From contig JAIOZV010000010.1 in NCBI GenBank assembly GCA_021740425.1, positions 1 to 36,090 of the forward strand: 36,090 nucleotides of DNA. Direction: 5' to 3'. The stretch is from Bacteroidales bacterium. Lineage in GTDB: Bacteria > Bacteroidota > Bacteroidia > Bacteroidales > 4484-276. This document shows, in pieces, positions 8,617 through 16,962 of this stretch (the stretch's first letter is position 1; each line of letters begins with the position of its first letter). The notes beneath the pieces were generated by a model. The model ran no database searches. It worked only from the letters and a program-made list of their open reading frames with translations, and had not been told where the DNA came from. Both the position numbers and the translations under genes were made by a program.

Positions 8617-8620
8617 TCGC

Positions 8621-9178
8621 ATGAAATTTTCAGAATTGGTAAAGCAGCGTTTCAGCGCCCGGAAATATCTGGACAAACCTGTGGAAAGAGAAAAAATTAA
8701 CCAATGCCTTGAATCCGCAAGGCTGGCTCCATCTGCGTGCAATTCGCAGCCCTGGCGATTTATTATTGTTGACGAACCTGGACTGGTTTCTTCGGTTTCA
8801 GCCCAAACATACAATCAGCTGATATCCTTTAACAAATTCGTGGGCAATGCTCCTGTGATTGTGGTAATATTAATGGAAAAGCCAAAGCTTATCGCCCAAA
8901 TCGGAGGCAAAATCAAAAACAAGGAGTATCCCCTGATTGATATGGGTATTGCTGCCGAACATTTTTGTTTACAAGCCACCGAATTGGGTTTGGGCACCTG
9001 CATGCTGGGATGGTTCAACGAAAAGTCCATCAAGGATATCCTGAAAATACCTGCCAATAAAACAGTTGGACTGTTGATTTCACTTGGATATCCGGATTAC
9101 GCCAAACTCCCGGATAAGAAAAGAAAAAAGTTTGATGAAATCGTAAACTATAATCTGTATGGAGCATCCGAAATCTAA
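8621..9178 (+). CDS. Nitroreductase-family FMN enzyme
   Basis: A 185-residue member of the nitroreductase superfamily. The N-terminus has the FMN-binding motif RFSARKYLDKPVEREKI, followed by ARLAPSACNSQPWRFIIV, and the C-terminal half has LGTCMLGWFNEKSIKDIL and VGLLISLGYPD, all standard for the fold. Such enzymes use NAD(P)H and FMN to reduce nitro compounds, quinones, flavins or enones, usually as dimers in the cytoplasm. The physiological substrate cannot be deduced. The next gene downstream (cytochrome c) is 114 bases away and probably separate. Confidence 0.9.
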   Translation: MKFSELVKQRFSARKYLDKPVEREKINQCLESARLAPSACNSQPWRFIIVDEPGLVSSVSAQTYNQLISFNKFVGNAPVIVVILMEKPKLIAQIGGKIKNKEYPLIDMGIAAEHFCLQATELGLGTCMLGWFNEKSIKDILKIPANKTVGLLISLGYPDYAKLPDKKRKKFDEIVNYNLYGASEI

Positions 9179-9292
9179 AACCAATTTTAAAAATTTGAAT
9201 ATTTGAAATAAAAAACCATGTATTAACGAACATATTTTTACTATGCTTGTTTAAGTATTGAAAAAATTATAAATCATAAATTTCAACTTAAA

Positions 9293-9757
9293 ATGAAAAA
9301 ACTATTTGTATCACTTATTGCATTATCATTTGTAATAGCATTGGCATTTAGCCTGGCTCCAAATACTAAAGCATCCACTTATCACCCCTCTGAGGTATTC
9401 TCGATGCAGGAAGTTCAAGATTTAAACTCCTCGTATTCGAAAGGCAAAGCCATTTTTGAAGGAAAAGGTACTTGTTCGGTTTGCCACCAGTTAAACGGTG
9501 CCGGACTGCCCCCTGCATTTCCGCCATTGGCAAAAGCCGATTATCTGCTTGCAGATAAAAATCGTGCCATCAGGCAAACCATGTATGGTTCAAAAGAACC
9601 TATTACTGTTAATGGCCAGACCTACCCCGGAGGAGTTATGACTATTACAAACCTTAGCGATGAGGAAGTAAAGGATGTTGTAAACTACATTCTCAACAGT
9701 TGGGGAAATGATGGTGGAACAGTAACCCTCGAGGAAGTGAAAGCACAGAGAAAATAG
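9293..9757 (+). CDS. Small periplasmic monoheme cytochrome c
   Basis: A 154-residue protein with a signal peptide (about residues 1-27, MKKLFVSLIALSFVIALAFS then a polar cleavage region) and a single class I cytochrome c domain. The heme-binding CxxCH is C61-S-V-C64-H65, followed by NGAGLPPAFPPLAKADYL. The likely axial Met lies in GGVMT. The sequence resembles the cytochrome domains found attached to or near nitrite reductases and terminal oxidases. Its position just upstream of the oxidase cluster suggests that it is an electron donor to the caa3 oxidase, though it has its own terminator. That role is inferred. Confidence 0.9.
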   Translation: MKKLFVSLIALSFVIALAFSLAPNTKASTYHPSEVFSMQEVQDLNSSYSKGKAIFEGKGTCSVCHQLNGAGLPPAFPPLAKADYLLADKNRAIRQTMYGSKEPITVNGQTYPGGVMTITNLSDEEVKDVVNYILNSWGNDGGTVTLEEVKAQRK

Positions 9758-9784
9758 ATTTTCCGGCTTGTCAAATAAAAAAAT

Positions 9785-9813
9785 GGCGGTGTATGAAATA
9801 CACTGCCTTTTTT
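9785..9813 (+). terminator. Rho-independent terminator after cytochrome c
   Basis: GGCGGTGTAT (9785-9794) pairs with ATACACTGCC (9798-9807) across a three-base loop, with one G-T wobble. The stem is followed by six T residues. It lies 28 bases after the cytochrome stop codon. Confidence 0.85.
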
Positions 9814-9952
9814 GTTCAATATCTGCATAAATTCAAATGGATCATTAAATTTAGAAGCAAAATTTCATCTCTCCCCGTGAAATGCGTTCTGATTAACAAA
9901 ATTTAATTGCACAGCCTTTTTATTTTAGGTTAAGAGTACTTAAATAATTTTT

Positions 9953-9960
9953 TATTTTTG
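9953..9960 (+). promoter_or_regulatory. -7 box for the SCO/caa3 oxidase cluster
   Basis: TATTTTTG, a perfect TAnnTTTG match, lies 43 bases before the SCO start, in the spacer after the cytochrome c terminator. A -33 TTG is not clear. Confidence 0.45.
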
Positions 9961-10002
9961 CCACCTCATGCTAACTAATTAAATTATCTTTTCTCTCTGC
10001 GA

Positions 10003-10794
10003 ATGAAACATATTTTTACGATTGCATTGATTTTTATCGGTTCACTATCCTTTTCACAAGAGTCAGAAATGTCGCCTGATTCGTTGACCAACCTCTTAGG
10101 AATTTATGAAAAGCTTGACGAATATGTGCCCGACAACCTTACTTTTACTACCGAAGATGGCGAAGAAGTAAATTTTAAATCGCTCATCGACAAACCCACA
10201 GTCCTCACTTTGGTTTACTTTACCTGCCCGGGAATTTGCAGTCCGCTTTTAGATGGAATCGCTGACGTGATCAGCAAAACCGATCTGGAGCTTGGCAAAG
10301 ATTATCAGGTACTCACAGTAAGTTTCAACGAAAAGGAAACATACCAACTGGCAAAATCAAAAAAGAAAAACTACGTGAAGCAGGTCACGAAAGAAATCGA
10401 CGAAAGCCACTGGAAATGGATGGTGGGCGACAGTACCAACATTGCACGACTCACACAAAGTTTGGGATATCGCTTTAAGCGCGATGGTGATGATTTTATT
10501 CATGCTGCTGCAATAATGGTATTAAGCCCTGAGGGAAAAGTTACACGCTACCTCTACGGCACCTACTTTTTGCCCTTCGACCTTAAGATGGCACTTGTTG
10601 AAGCCCAGCAAGGTAAATCAGGACCCACTATCAACAAAATTCTGAATTACTGTTTTAGTTACGATCCCGAGGGTAAAAAATATGTATTCAACATAACCAA
10701 AGTTTCAGGAACAATTATCATATTTTTGGCACTCACGTTTTTGTTTTATATGATTTTTAGCAAGAAGAGACGAGTATTACCAAGTAAAAATTAA
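10003..10794 (+). CDS. SCO1/SenC-family copper chaperone for cytochrome oxidase
   Basis: A 263-residue protein of the SCO family, which delivers copper to the CuA site of cytochrome c oxidase subunit II. It has a signal peptide (residues 1-18, ending SFSQ), a thioredoxin-like domain with the copper-binding CPGIC motif (Cys75 and Cys79), and the conserved distal His in the DFIHAAAIMVLSPEGK segment. A membrane helix is present near the C-terminus (about 237-257), so the domain is held on the periplasmic face. It sits 18 bases upstream of the oxidase subunit I gene, matching its role in assembly. Confidence 0.93.
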   Translation: MKHIFTIALIFIGSLSFSQESEMSPDSLTNLLGIYEKLDEYVPDNLTFTTEDGEEVNFKSLIDKPTVLTLVYFTCPGICSPLLDGIADVISKTDLELGKDYQVLTVSFNEKETYQLAKSKKKNYVKQVTKEIDESHWKWMVGDSTNIARLTQSLGYRFKRDGDDFIHAAAIMVLSPEGKVTRYLYGTYFLPFDLKMALVEAQQGKSGPTINKILNYCFSYDPEGKKYVFNITKVSGTIIIFLALTFLFYMIFSKKRRVLPSKN

Positions 10795-10812
10795 AACTAA
10801 AATTTGACAAAT

Positions 10813-12450
10813 ATGACAGCAATACCTCAATCTGGAGCGTATGTTAATTTTTACCAGGAAAAGAGAGGTTTTCTTTCCTGGCTGGTGACCGAAGACCACA
10901 AACGCATTGCCCTGCTGTATTTTTGGGCCATTAGTGTTTTCTTTGTTGTGGCATTTATACTGGGTCTGATTATGAGGCTTGAGCTGATAGCTCCGGGCAG
11001 GACATTGCTCGACCCACAAACCTACAATGAAGTATTCACCCTCCACGGGGTGATCATGATTTTTTTGTTCATCATTCCCGGCATTCCGGCAATCTTCGGA
11101 AACTTTTCGCTACCCATGCTTATTGGAGCCCCCGATGTTGCCTTTCCAAAGTTGAACCTCATCTCGTGGTACCTTTATGTTTTGGGCGGAATCCTGGCAT
11201 TATCAACCTTGCTTTACGGTGAGGGGCCTGCCGATACAGGCTGGACATTTTATGCGCCTTACAGCGTAAAAACAGGAACCAATGTAACTGTTGCAGTGCT
11301 TGCAGCTTTTGTTTTGGGATTTTCGTCTATCCTTACCGGGGTAAACTTTATTGTGACCATGCATCAGATGCGTGCTCCCGGGATGAGCTGGATGAAAATG
11401 CCCCTTTTCCCCTGGGCACTTTATGCTACCGCATGGATTCAGGTTTTGGCTACTCCCGTTGTTGGAATTACCCTGCTAATGATCGTTGCCGAACGAACCC
11501 TGGGCATCGGTTTGTTTGACCCTGCCCTGGGTGGCGATCCTGTGCTTTACCAACATCTTTTCTGGATATATTCGCATCCGGCGGTTTACATCATGGTGCT
11601 TCCTGCCATGGGTTTGGTTTCAGAATTACTCCCTGTATTTGTAAAAAAATCGATTTTTGGATATAAAGTCATTGTTTATTCCAGTTTGGCCATAGCTTTT
11701 ATCGGCTATTTTGTGTGGGGACATCACATGTTTACCTCTGGCATGAGCGGCCCTGCAAGGATAATTTTCTCAGTGCTTACCTTTTTGGTTGCCATTCCAA
11801 GTGCTATCAAAGTTTTCAATTGGGTATCCACGCTTTATAAAGGTTCTATCGAAATCAGGACACCCTTGCTCTACGCCCTTGCATTTATCTTCCTGTTTAC
11901 CATTGGAGGCTTAACAGGACTTGTTGTGGGAGCATTGGCAACCGATATACACGTGCACGACACCTATTTTGTTGTAGGCCACTTTCATTATGTAATGTTT
12001 GGAGGCACAGGGTTCGCATTTTTTGGAGCCATCCATTTTTATTTTCCCAAAATCTGGGGCAGGATGTACAACCAAAAAATGGCCAATGTAGCCTTCTCAA
12101 TACTTTTTGTAGGCTTTAATCTGGTTTATTTTCCAATGCTTGTTTTGGGTATGATGGGAATGCCAAGGCGTTATTATGATTATTTGCCTGAATTTACCCT
12201 GCCCAATCAAATATCAACAGTGGGATCATGGATTCTGGCAATCGGGCTCATTTTAATGATCACCAACCTGATCAGAGGCCGCAAAGGGCCAAAAGCATCA
12301 TCCAATCCCTGGGGATCAGTTACTTTGGACTGGACACACACCCAATCGCCTCCTACGCTCTACAATTTTGAAAAAACTCCCGAAATTGAGCGTGGCCCAT
12401 ACGATTACACAGATTACGAAGCATACATTAAGAAAAACCTTCAAAGCTAA
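10813..12450 (+). CDS. ctaD: Cytochrome c oxidase subunit I (A2-type heme-copper oxidase)
   Basis: A 545-residue, roughly 12-helix catalytic subunit that reduces O2 and pumps protons. The heme and CuB ligands are recognisable: TLHGVIM (heme a His), YSHPAVY (His255 of CuB with Tyr259, the expected cross-linked pair), WGHHMF (two CuB His), and [17 protein letters not shown] (heme His residues). The helix VI motif is YSHPAV rather than the Glu-containing HPEV of A1 enzymes. This YS signature marks the A2 subtype known from Thermus and Rhodothermus caa3 oxidases. I chose the ATG at 10813; a TTG at 10804 is possible but unneeded. Confidence 0.96.
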   Translation: MTAIPQSGAYVNFYQEKRGFLSWLVTEDHKRIALLYFWAISVFFVVAFILGLIMRLELIAPGRTLLDPQTYNEVFTLHGVIMIFLFIIPGIPAIFGNFSLPMLIGAPDVAFPKLNLISWYLYVLGGILALSTLLYGEGPADTGWTFYAPYSVKTGTNVTVAVLAAFVLGFSSILTGVNFIVTMHQMRAPGMSWMKMPLFPWALYATAWIQVLATPVVGITLLMIVAERTLGIGLFDPALGGDPVLYQHLFWIYSHPAVYIMVLPAMGLVSELLPVFVKKSIFGYKVIVYSSLAIAFIGYFVWGHHMFTSGMSGPARIIFSVLTFLVAIPSAIKVFNWVSTLYKGSIEIRTPLLYALAFIFLFTIGGLTGLVVGALATDIHVHDTYFVVGHFHYVMFGGTGFAFFGAIHFYFPKIWGRMYNQKMANVAFSILFVGFNLVYFPMLVLGMMGMPRRYYDYLPEFTLPNQISTVGSWILAIGLILMITNLIRGRKGPKASSNPWGSVTLDWTHTQSPPTLYNFEKTPEIERGPYDYTDYEAYIKKNLQS

Positions 12451-12454
12451 AATT

Positions 12455-13078
12455 ATGAGTTCACATGCAGTTTCACACAACGACGTGATTCACTTCGATC
12501 CTTACGGTAAAAAGTTAGGGATGTGGTTGTTCCTATTTACTGAGGTACTGCTTTTTGGTGGTTTGTTCATTGTTTACGCAACCTATCGCTTTATGAATCA
12601 TGAAGCATTTCACGAAGGGTCGGCTGAACTCGATCTGGTGATTGGTGCTATAAACACTGTATTTCTGTTGACAAGCAGCCTTACCGTTGCCTTATCAATT
12701 ACTGCATTGCAAAAAGGCAATGCAAAGCTATCGGTTAACCTCATTATGATAACCATACTTTTTGCAGGGGCATTTATGATGAATAAATATTATGAATGGA
12801 CCCTTAAGTTTGAGCATGGCCTATTTCCGGGCATGGAACATTATAACCAGTTAAGCAATGGAGAGGCACAGTTTTTCAACCTTTATTTTCTGATGACCGG
12901 ACTACATGCAATCCATGTTATAGTGGGAGCCATCATCCTGCTGATAGTTGCCTATCATATCAAAAAAGGTAATGTTACCAAAGACCGATATATTTATCTC
13001 GAAAACGGAGGCCTTTACTGGCATCTTGTGGATGTGATCTGGATTTATCTGTTTCCTTTATTTTATTTAATAATCTGA
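12455..13078 (+). CDS. ctaE: Cytochrome c oxidase subunit III
   Basis: A 207-residue protein with five predicted membrane helices and subunit III family features: KLGMWLFLFTEVLLFGGLF near the N-terminus, TGLHAIHVIVGAIILLIVAYHI, and WHLVDVIWIYLFPLFYLI at the C-terminus. Subunit III stabilises the oxidase and its proton uptake. The ATG at 12455 lies four bases after the subunit I stop; a longer open reading from 12368 would overlap the end of subunit I and is a frame artefact. Part of the tight SCO-I-III-IV-II cluster. Confidence 0.93.
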   Translation: MSSHAVSHNDVIHFDPYGKKLGMWLFLFTEVLLFGGLFIVYATYRFMNHEAFHEGSAELDLVIGAINTVFLLTSSLTVALSITALQKGNAKLSVNLIMITILFAGAFMMNKYYEWTLKFEHGLFPGMEHYNQLSNGEAQFFNLYFLMTGLHAIHVIVGAIILLIVAYHIKKGNVTKDRYIYLENGGLYWHLVDVIWIYLFPLFYLII

Positions 13079-13092
13079 AAAAAATTAAAACT

Positions 13093-13380
13093 ATGTCAGA
13101 AGAGCACGGCACCCATATTGTTGAATACAAATTCAACATCCTTATCTGGATCGATTTATTGATCTTCACATTGATAACCATCGAAATCGCACAGTTCGAT
13201 TTCCAGGCACTTACTGTTGTAATTGCACTCGTTGTTGCCACAATTAAAACATACCTGGTAGGTACATATTTCATGCACCTCAAATTCGAGAATAGATTTC
13301 TACAGGCTATTGTCATTGGCGTTGGGATATTGTTTTTTGTTGTATTGTTTTTCTTATTCACCGATTACCTTTACTTTTAA
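13093..13380 (+). CDS. Cytochrome c oxidase subunit IV (small)
   Basis: A 95-residue protein with three membrane helices (about residues 14-35, 37-55, 70-93) and the family-like segment IKTYLVGTYFMHLKFENRFL, typical of the prokaryotic COX4 / caa3 subunit IV family. Its location between subunits III and II supports the call. It is thought to stabilise the complex; no catalytic residues are known. Confidence 0.88.
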   Translation: MSEEHGTHIVEYKFNILIWIDLLIFTLITIEIAQFDFQALTVVIALVVATIKTYLVGTYFMHLKFENRFLQAIVIGVGILFFVVLFFLFTDYLYF

Positions 13381-13384
13381 TTTT

Positions 13385-13390
13385 GGAGGA
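13385..13390 (+). promoter_or_regulatory. Canonical Shine-Dalgarno site before subunit II
   Basis: GGAGGA lies eight bases before the ATG at 13399. This is a strong ribosome binding site, which is uncommon in this window and in Bacteroidota generally. Confidence 0.6.
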
Positions 13391-13398
13391 AAAATAAA

Positions 13399-14322
13399 AT
13401 GAGTGGAGCTTCAAACTTTGTAGAAGGCGTTGATCTTGCGTTTTATGTAATCCTGGGAATATCCTCGTTTTTTCTGGTGGGAATTACCGCAGTAATGATC
13501 TATTTTGTGATCAGATACAGGAAATCAAAAAACCCCAAAGCCGATACTTCCATTACCGGCAGCAACAAACTCGAATTAATCTGGACCATCATTCCCACCA
13601 TCCTAGTACTTGTAATGTTTTACTATGGATGGGCGGGTTTTGCACCCATGCGCGATGTTCCCGATGATGCGATAAATGTTAAAGCAATTGCCCGTATGTG
13701 GAGCTGGACATTTGAGTATGAAAATGGAAAAAAAAGTGACAAACTCATCGTCCCAAAAGGTAAACCCGTTAAACTTGACCTGATTTCGGTTGACGTAAAC
13801 CATGCCCTTTATGTACCGGCTTTCAGAATTAAAGAAGATGTAATTCCCGGAAGAAACAATTATATGTGGTTTACCGCAAACCAATTCGGGTCTTATGATT
13901 TAATGTGCGCTGAATACTGTGGACTGCGTCATGCCTACATGCTCACGACTGTGGAAGTGGTTGGAGATGATGAATGGGTCGAATGGATGAAAACTCCGGA
14001 AGGCGAAAGCGATCTCGATAAAGTAGCAGAAGGATTTAACGTAATTAAAATGAACGGTTGTGTGGCATGCCACAGTTCCGATGGTACCAAACTCGTGGCA
14101 AACAGCTTTAAAGACATTTGGGGCACCGAAAGGAAAGTTTTGGTAAACGGCGAAGAACAAACCGTAATCATTGATTCTGAATACATTCATGAATCCATTT
14201 ATGATCCCAACGTTAAAGTAGTGGTAGGATACAATCCGGGCCTGATGCCATCGTACAAAGGCATGCTATCAGAAAGTGATGTCAACCTCATTATCGAATA
14301 CATAAAATCACTCCAGCAGTAA
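13399..14322 (+). CDS. ctaC: Cytochrome c oxidase subunit II with fused cytochrome c domain (caa3)
   Basis: A 307-residue protein. Two N-terminal membrane helices (about 13-38 and 60-78) are followed by a periplasmic cupredoxin domain with the binuclear CuA ligands: His135 (NHALYVP), then C170-A-E172-Y-C174, His178 and Met181. A C-terminal cytochrome c domain (about 210-307) has CxxCH as C221-V-A-C224-H225 and a likely axial Met in GLMPSYKGM. This fusion defines a caa3 oxidase, in which electrons enter through the attached heme c. The gene order is unusual in that subunit II comes last rather than first. Confidence 0.95.
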   Translation: MSGASNFVEGVDLAFYVILGISSFFLVGITAVMIYFVIRYRKSKNPKADTSITGSNKLELIWTIIPTILVLVMFYYGWAGFAPMRDVPDDAINVKAIARMWSWTFEYENGKKSDKLIVPKGKPVKLDLISVDVNHALYVPAFRIKEDVIPGRNNYMWFTANQFGSYDLMCAEYCGLRHAYMLTTVEVVGDDEWVEWMKTPEGESDLDKVAEGFNVIKMNGCVACHSSDGTKLVANSFKDIWGTERKVLVNGEEQTVIIDSEYIHESIYDPNVKVVVGYNPGLMPSYKGMLSESDVNLIIEYIKSLQQ

Positions 14323-14446
14323 TTTTTTTAAAACATTCCCATTCATCAAAGATTCGGAATTACCAAATCGGGTTCTAACTTTTTGAAGATGAAAATTAAA
14401 AATGCAAAATGATTACCTGATATCATGAAACGACACAAAAAAGAAA

Positions 14447-15313
14447 ATGCTGAGTAAAATAAAAAAATCACTGGGTTTATTTGCGGAATTGAGTAAGATT
14501 AAAATTCCCTTTGCCGTATCCATCAGTTCGCTGACAGGCTATTTGGTTTATAGCGGGCGTTTTGACATGGGAGCGCTCATTTCCACTATGGGTGTTTTTT
14601 TACTTGCCGGAGGCAGTGCAGCTTTGAATCAATATCAGGAATACCATTTGGATGCTAAAATGAAACGCACTCAAAACCGTCCCATACCAAGTGGCCGGTT
14701 TTCATCGCTTCATACACTCATATTCTCAATCATTGTTTCGCTCACAGGTGCACTTATTTTGTTATTCGGCAATAACCTTACAGCCTGCCTCATCGGATTG
14801 CTAACCTTGCTTTGGTACAACGGCATTTATACCCCGATGAAACGGAAAACCGTATTTGCTGTGCTTGCCGGTGCTTTCGTGGGGGCTTTTCCGCCAATGA
14901 TTGGTTGGACAGCAGCCGGTGGATATGTCTTCGACTCAGCCATTGTACTCATTGCCATGTTGCTATTTATCTGGCAGGTTCCACACTTTATTTTGCTCCT
15001 GCTCAAGTTTGGCCCCGAATACGAAGTGGCAGGATTTTCAACGCTCACAACATATTTTTCGGAAGGCCAGCTTAAAAAACTGATTTTCATATGGGTACTT
15101 GCCACGGCCTTCGCCGTGATGATCATTCCGGTTGCCGGAGTTATCAGTTCAGGCATCATAGTGGCTGCGCTTCTGGTTTCCTCATTTTGGATCGTATATA
15201 GTTTCTTTGTACTGATGCGAAAACCACAATTGAATATGCGCAAGGCTTTTATGCAAATTAATATGTTCCTTTTGATTGTTCTAATCCTTTTCTCGGTTGA
15301 CAGTTTAATTTGA
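14447..15313 (+). CDS. ctaB: Protoheme IX farnesyltransferase (heme O synthase)
   Basis: A 288-residue UbiA-family prenyltransferase with about eight membrane helices. It transfers a farnesyl group to heme b to make heme O, the precursor of heme A in aa3/caa3 oxidases. Signature segments are NQYQEYHLDAKMKRTQNRP (first prenyl-diphosphate/Mg2+ motif plus the heme O synthase-specific RTxxRPIPSG) and YTPMKRKT. In the first motif, Glu stands where the usual N-x3-D pattern has Asp. It follows the oxidase genes after a 124-base gap with no recognised terminator. Confidence 0.93.
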   Translation: MLSKIKKSLGLFAELSKIKIPFAVSISSLTGYLVYSGRFDMGALISTMGVFLLAGGSAALNQYQEYHLDAKMKRTQNRPIPSGRFSSLHTLIFSIIVSLTGALILLFGNNLTACLIGLLTLLWYNGIYTPMKRKTVFAVLAGAFVGAFPPMIGWTAAGGYVFDSAIVLIAMLLFIWQVPHFILLLLKFGPEYEVAGFSTLTTYFSEGQLKKLIFIWVLATAFAVMIIPVAGVISSGIIVAALLVSSFWIVYSFFVLMRKPQLNMRKAFMQINMFLLIVLILFSVDSLI

Positions 15314-15329
15314 TTTAGTACCCCGATAG

Positions 15330-15551
15330 ACTCTTAAAAATAAAGATCAAATTAACAAAACTCCTGAGAGCGTATTTGTGGAATTTGTTTCAACAATTGC
15401 TTCCAAAGAAAACTCAGCTCCCGGCTTCTTTTTTATTGAATATCCTGGAAAAAAATCAGGAAATAAGATACTTTGTGAAGAACTGATAAATGTTTTTCAA
15501 AAGCAAATTTTTCATCATAAATCAGCAAGCACCAAAACCAAAAAAAAATAG
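15330..15551 (+). other. Open frame without ATG; possible gene remnant
   Basis: The 386-base spacer between heme O synthase and the KamA operon contains a frame of 73 sense codons with no ATG and ending in TAG at 15549-15551. Its translation has protein-like composition (for example ENSAPGFFFIEYPGKKSG, then a helical stretch and a Lys-rich tail). It could start at a GTG (15375) or be a decayed 3' fragment, or it may be chance. I recognise no family. There is no other gene in the spacer. Confidence 0.25.
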
Positions 15552-15564
15552 TGCTTTTTTTTTT
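15528..15564 (+). terminator. Possible terminator before the KamA operon
   Basis: AGCAC (15528-15532) pairs with GTGCT (15551-15555) across an 18-base A-rich loop. It is followed by a T-run to 15564. An alternative A9/T9 hairpin is also possible. The long loop makes this only a fair candidate, but it would separate the oxidase cluster from the following operon. Confidence 0.4.
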
Positions 15565-15641
15565 GCATTCCCTCTGATGATATTCTAATTTAAATTTTAT
15601 ATTTCATTCATTTACAATATTTTATTACACAAAAAAAATTA

Positions 15642-15671
15642 TTGATTCGTTTAGATATTGAATTACTTTTG
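15642..15671 (+). promoter_or_regulatory. Strong Bacteroidota promoter of the KamA operon
   Basis: TTG at 15642-15644, a 19-base spacer, then TACTTTTG at 15664-15671 match the TTG-N19-TAnnTTTG consensus exactly. The predicted start of transcription is near 15678, leaving a leader of about 22 bases before the KamA ATG at 15700. It suggests constitutive-type transcription of the whole KamA to GNAT unit. Confidence 0.7.
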
Positions 15672-15699
15672 CGTGCTTATTCAACGAAAAAATTAAATC

Positions 15700-16962
15700 A
15701 TGAATGACAATTTGCAACAAGATTATGAGCCTCCGTTACGAGAGGAACTTTCTTCGATTGAGGTAGTTTTAGGAACTTCTTCAACCGAAGAAAAACCATT
15801 TGGCAAAACCGAAATCCCTGTTTCAGATTTTACAGTAATTAATCCTCTGGCTTCAATATTCAGGGAAAAATTCTTTCCCGATGCTACCGACAGGCAATGG
15901 AATAGTTGGCGCTGGCAAATCCAGAACAGTTATACAAGTTTTAAAAAACTTTCAGAAATTCTGGATTTAAACAACTTGGTGGATTTTGATTTTCTAACCA
16001 AATCAAGAAAATTGCCATTGCGCATTACACCGTATTATGCAAGTTTATTTCACAACAAGGAAAACGATTACGCCATAGCCAAATCAGTTATTCCCTCAAG
16101 GCTCGAACTTGTGGTATCACCGGGTGAAGAAGCAGATCCGCTGCACGAGGAAGATATGTGCCCGGTTCCTAATCTTGTACATCGATATCCCGACAGGGTT
16201 TTGATGCTATCTACCGGATTTTGTTCGGTATATTGCAGATATTGCACCAGATCGCACATGGTAGCAAAAGATAAGAAACACTATGGGGTAAAAGCCTGGG
16301 AAACTTCCATCGAATACATTAGAAGCAACCCGAAGGTAAGAGATGTGGTAATTTCAGGAGGCGACCCTTTAACCATGCCCGATAAACATCTCGAATTTTT
16401 ATTATCATCCCTGCGTTCGATTCCACATGTTGAAATCATAAGAATCGGTACGAAAGTCCCTATGGTCATGCCACAGCGAATTACCAACACACTGGTAAAA
16501 ATGCTGAAAAAGTACCATCCCCTGTACATGAGTATTCACAGTGTGCATCCCGATGAAATTACGCCTGAGGTTGCTGAAGCCTGCAACAGGATTGCCAACG
16601 CAGGAATTGTAATGGGGAGCCAAACCGTTCTGCTCAAAGGTGTAAACGACAGTGTGGAAACCATGAAAGAGCTCATGCATAAACTCCTGAAGCTAAGAAT
16701 CAGACCCTATTACATCTACCAATGCGACCCTATCCCTGGTTCATCACATTTCAGAACCCCCGTTGCAAAAGGGCTGGAAATAATTCAGGGATTAAGGGGG
16801 CACACCAGTGGCTACGCCATACCGCATTATGTGATTGATGCCCCCGGTGGCGGCGGCAAAATACCCCTACTCCCGGAATATTATCAAGGCAGGGACGGCG
16901 ATTACGTTGTGATGAAAAATTTTGAAGGGAAAATATTTAAATATTATGACCCCGAAAAATGA
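15700..16962 (+). CDS. kamA: KamA-family radical SAM enzyme, probably lysine 2,3-aminomutase
   Basis: A 420-residue radical SAM, PLP-dependent aminomutase that should convert L-lysine to L-beta-lysine. The [4Fe-4S]/SAM motif is C175-S-V-Y-C179-R-Y-C182. The PLP-binding Lys is K387 in DAPGGGGK. Arg184 (two after Cys182) corresponds to the substrate-carboxylate Arg134 of the Clostridium subterminale enzyme. Asp343 (YQCD) and Asp380 (before APGGGGK), spaced as in that enzyme, match Asp293 and Asp330, which hold the lysine side-chain amine. Glutamate aminomutases replace these. I therefore infer lysine as substrate. The C-terminal tetramerisation region is short. Its stop overlaps the next start by four bases (ATGA), so the products are likely co-translated. 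Confidence 0.92.
   Translation: MNDNLQQDYEPPLREELSSIEVVLGTSSTEEKPFGKTEIPVSDFTVINPLASIFREKFFPDATDRQWNSWRWQIQNSYTSFKKLSEILDLNNLVDFDFLTKSRKLPLRITPYYASLFHNKENDYAIAKSVIPSRLELVVSPGEEADPLHEEDMCPVPNLVHRYPDRVLMLSTGFCSVYCRYCTRSHMVAKDKKHYGVKAWETSIEYIRSNPKVRDVVISGGDPLTMPDKHLEFLLSSLRSIPHVEIIRIGTKVPMVMPQRITNTLVKMLKKYHPLYMSIHSVHPDEITPEVAEACNRIANAGIVMGSQTVLLKGVNDSVETMKELMHKLLKLRIRPYYIYQCDPIPGSSHFRTPVAKGLEIIQGLRGHTSGYAIPHYVIDAPGGGGKIPLLPEYYQGRDGDYVVMKNFEGKIFKYYDPEK

Noticed and set aside
13603..14190. Minus-strand open frames within oxidase subunit II
   Set aside because: They are shadows of a gene with full CuA and heme motifs.
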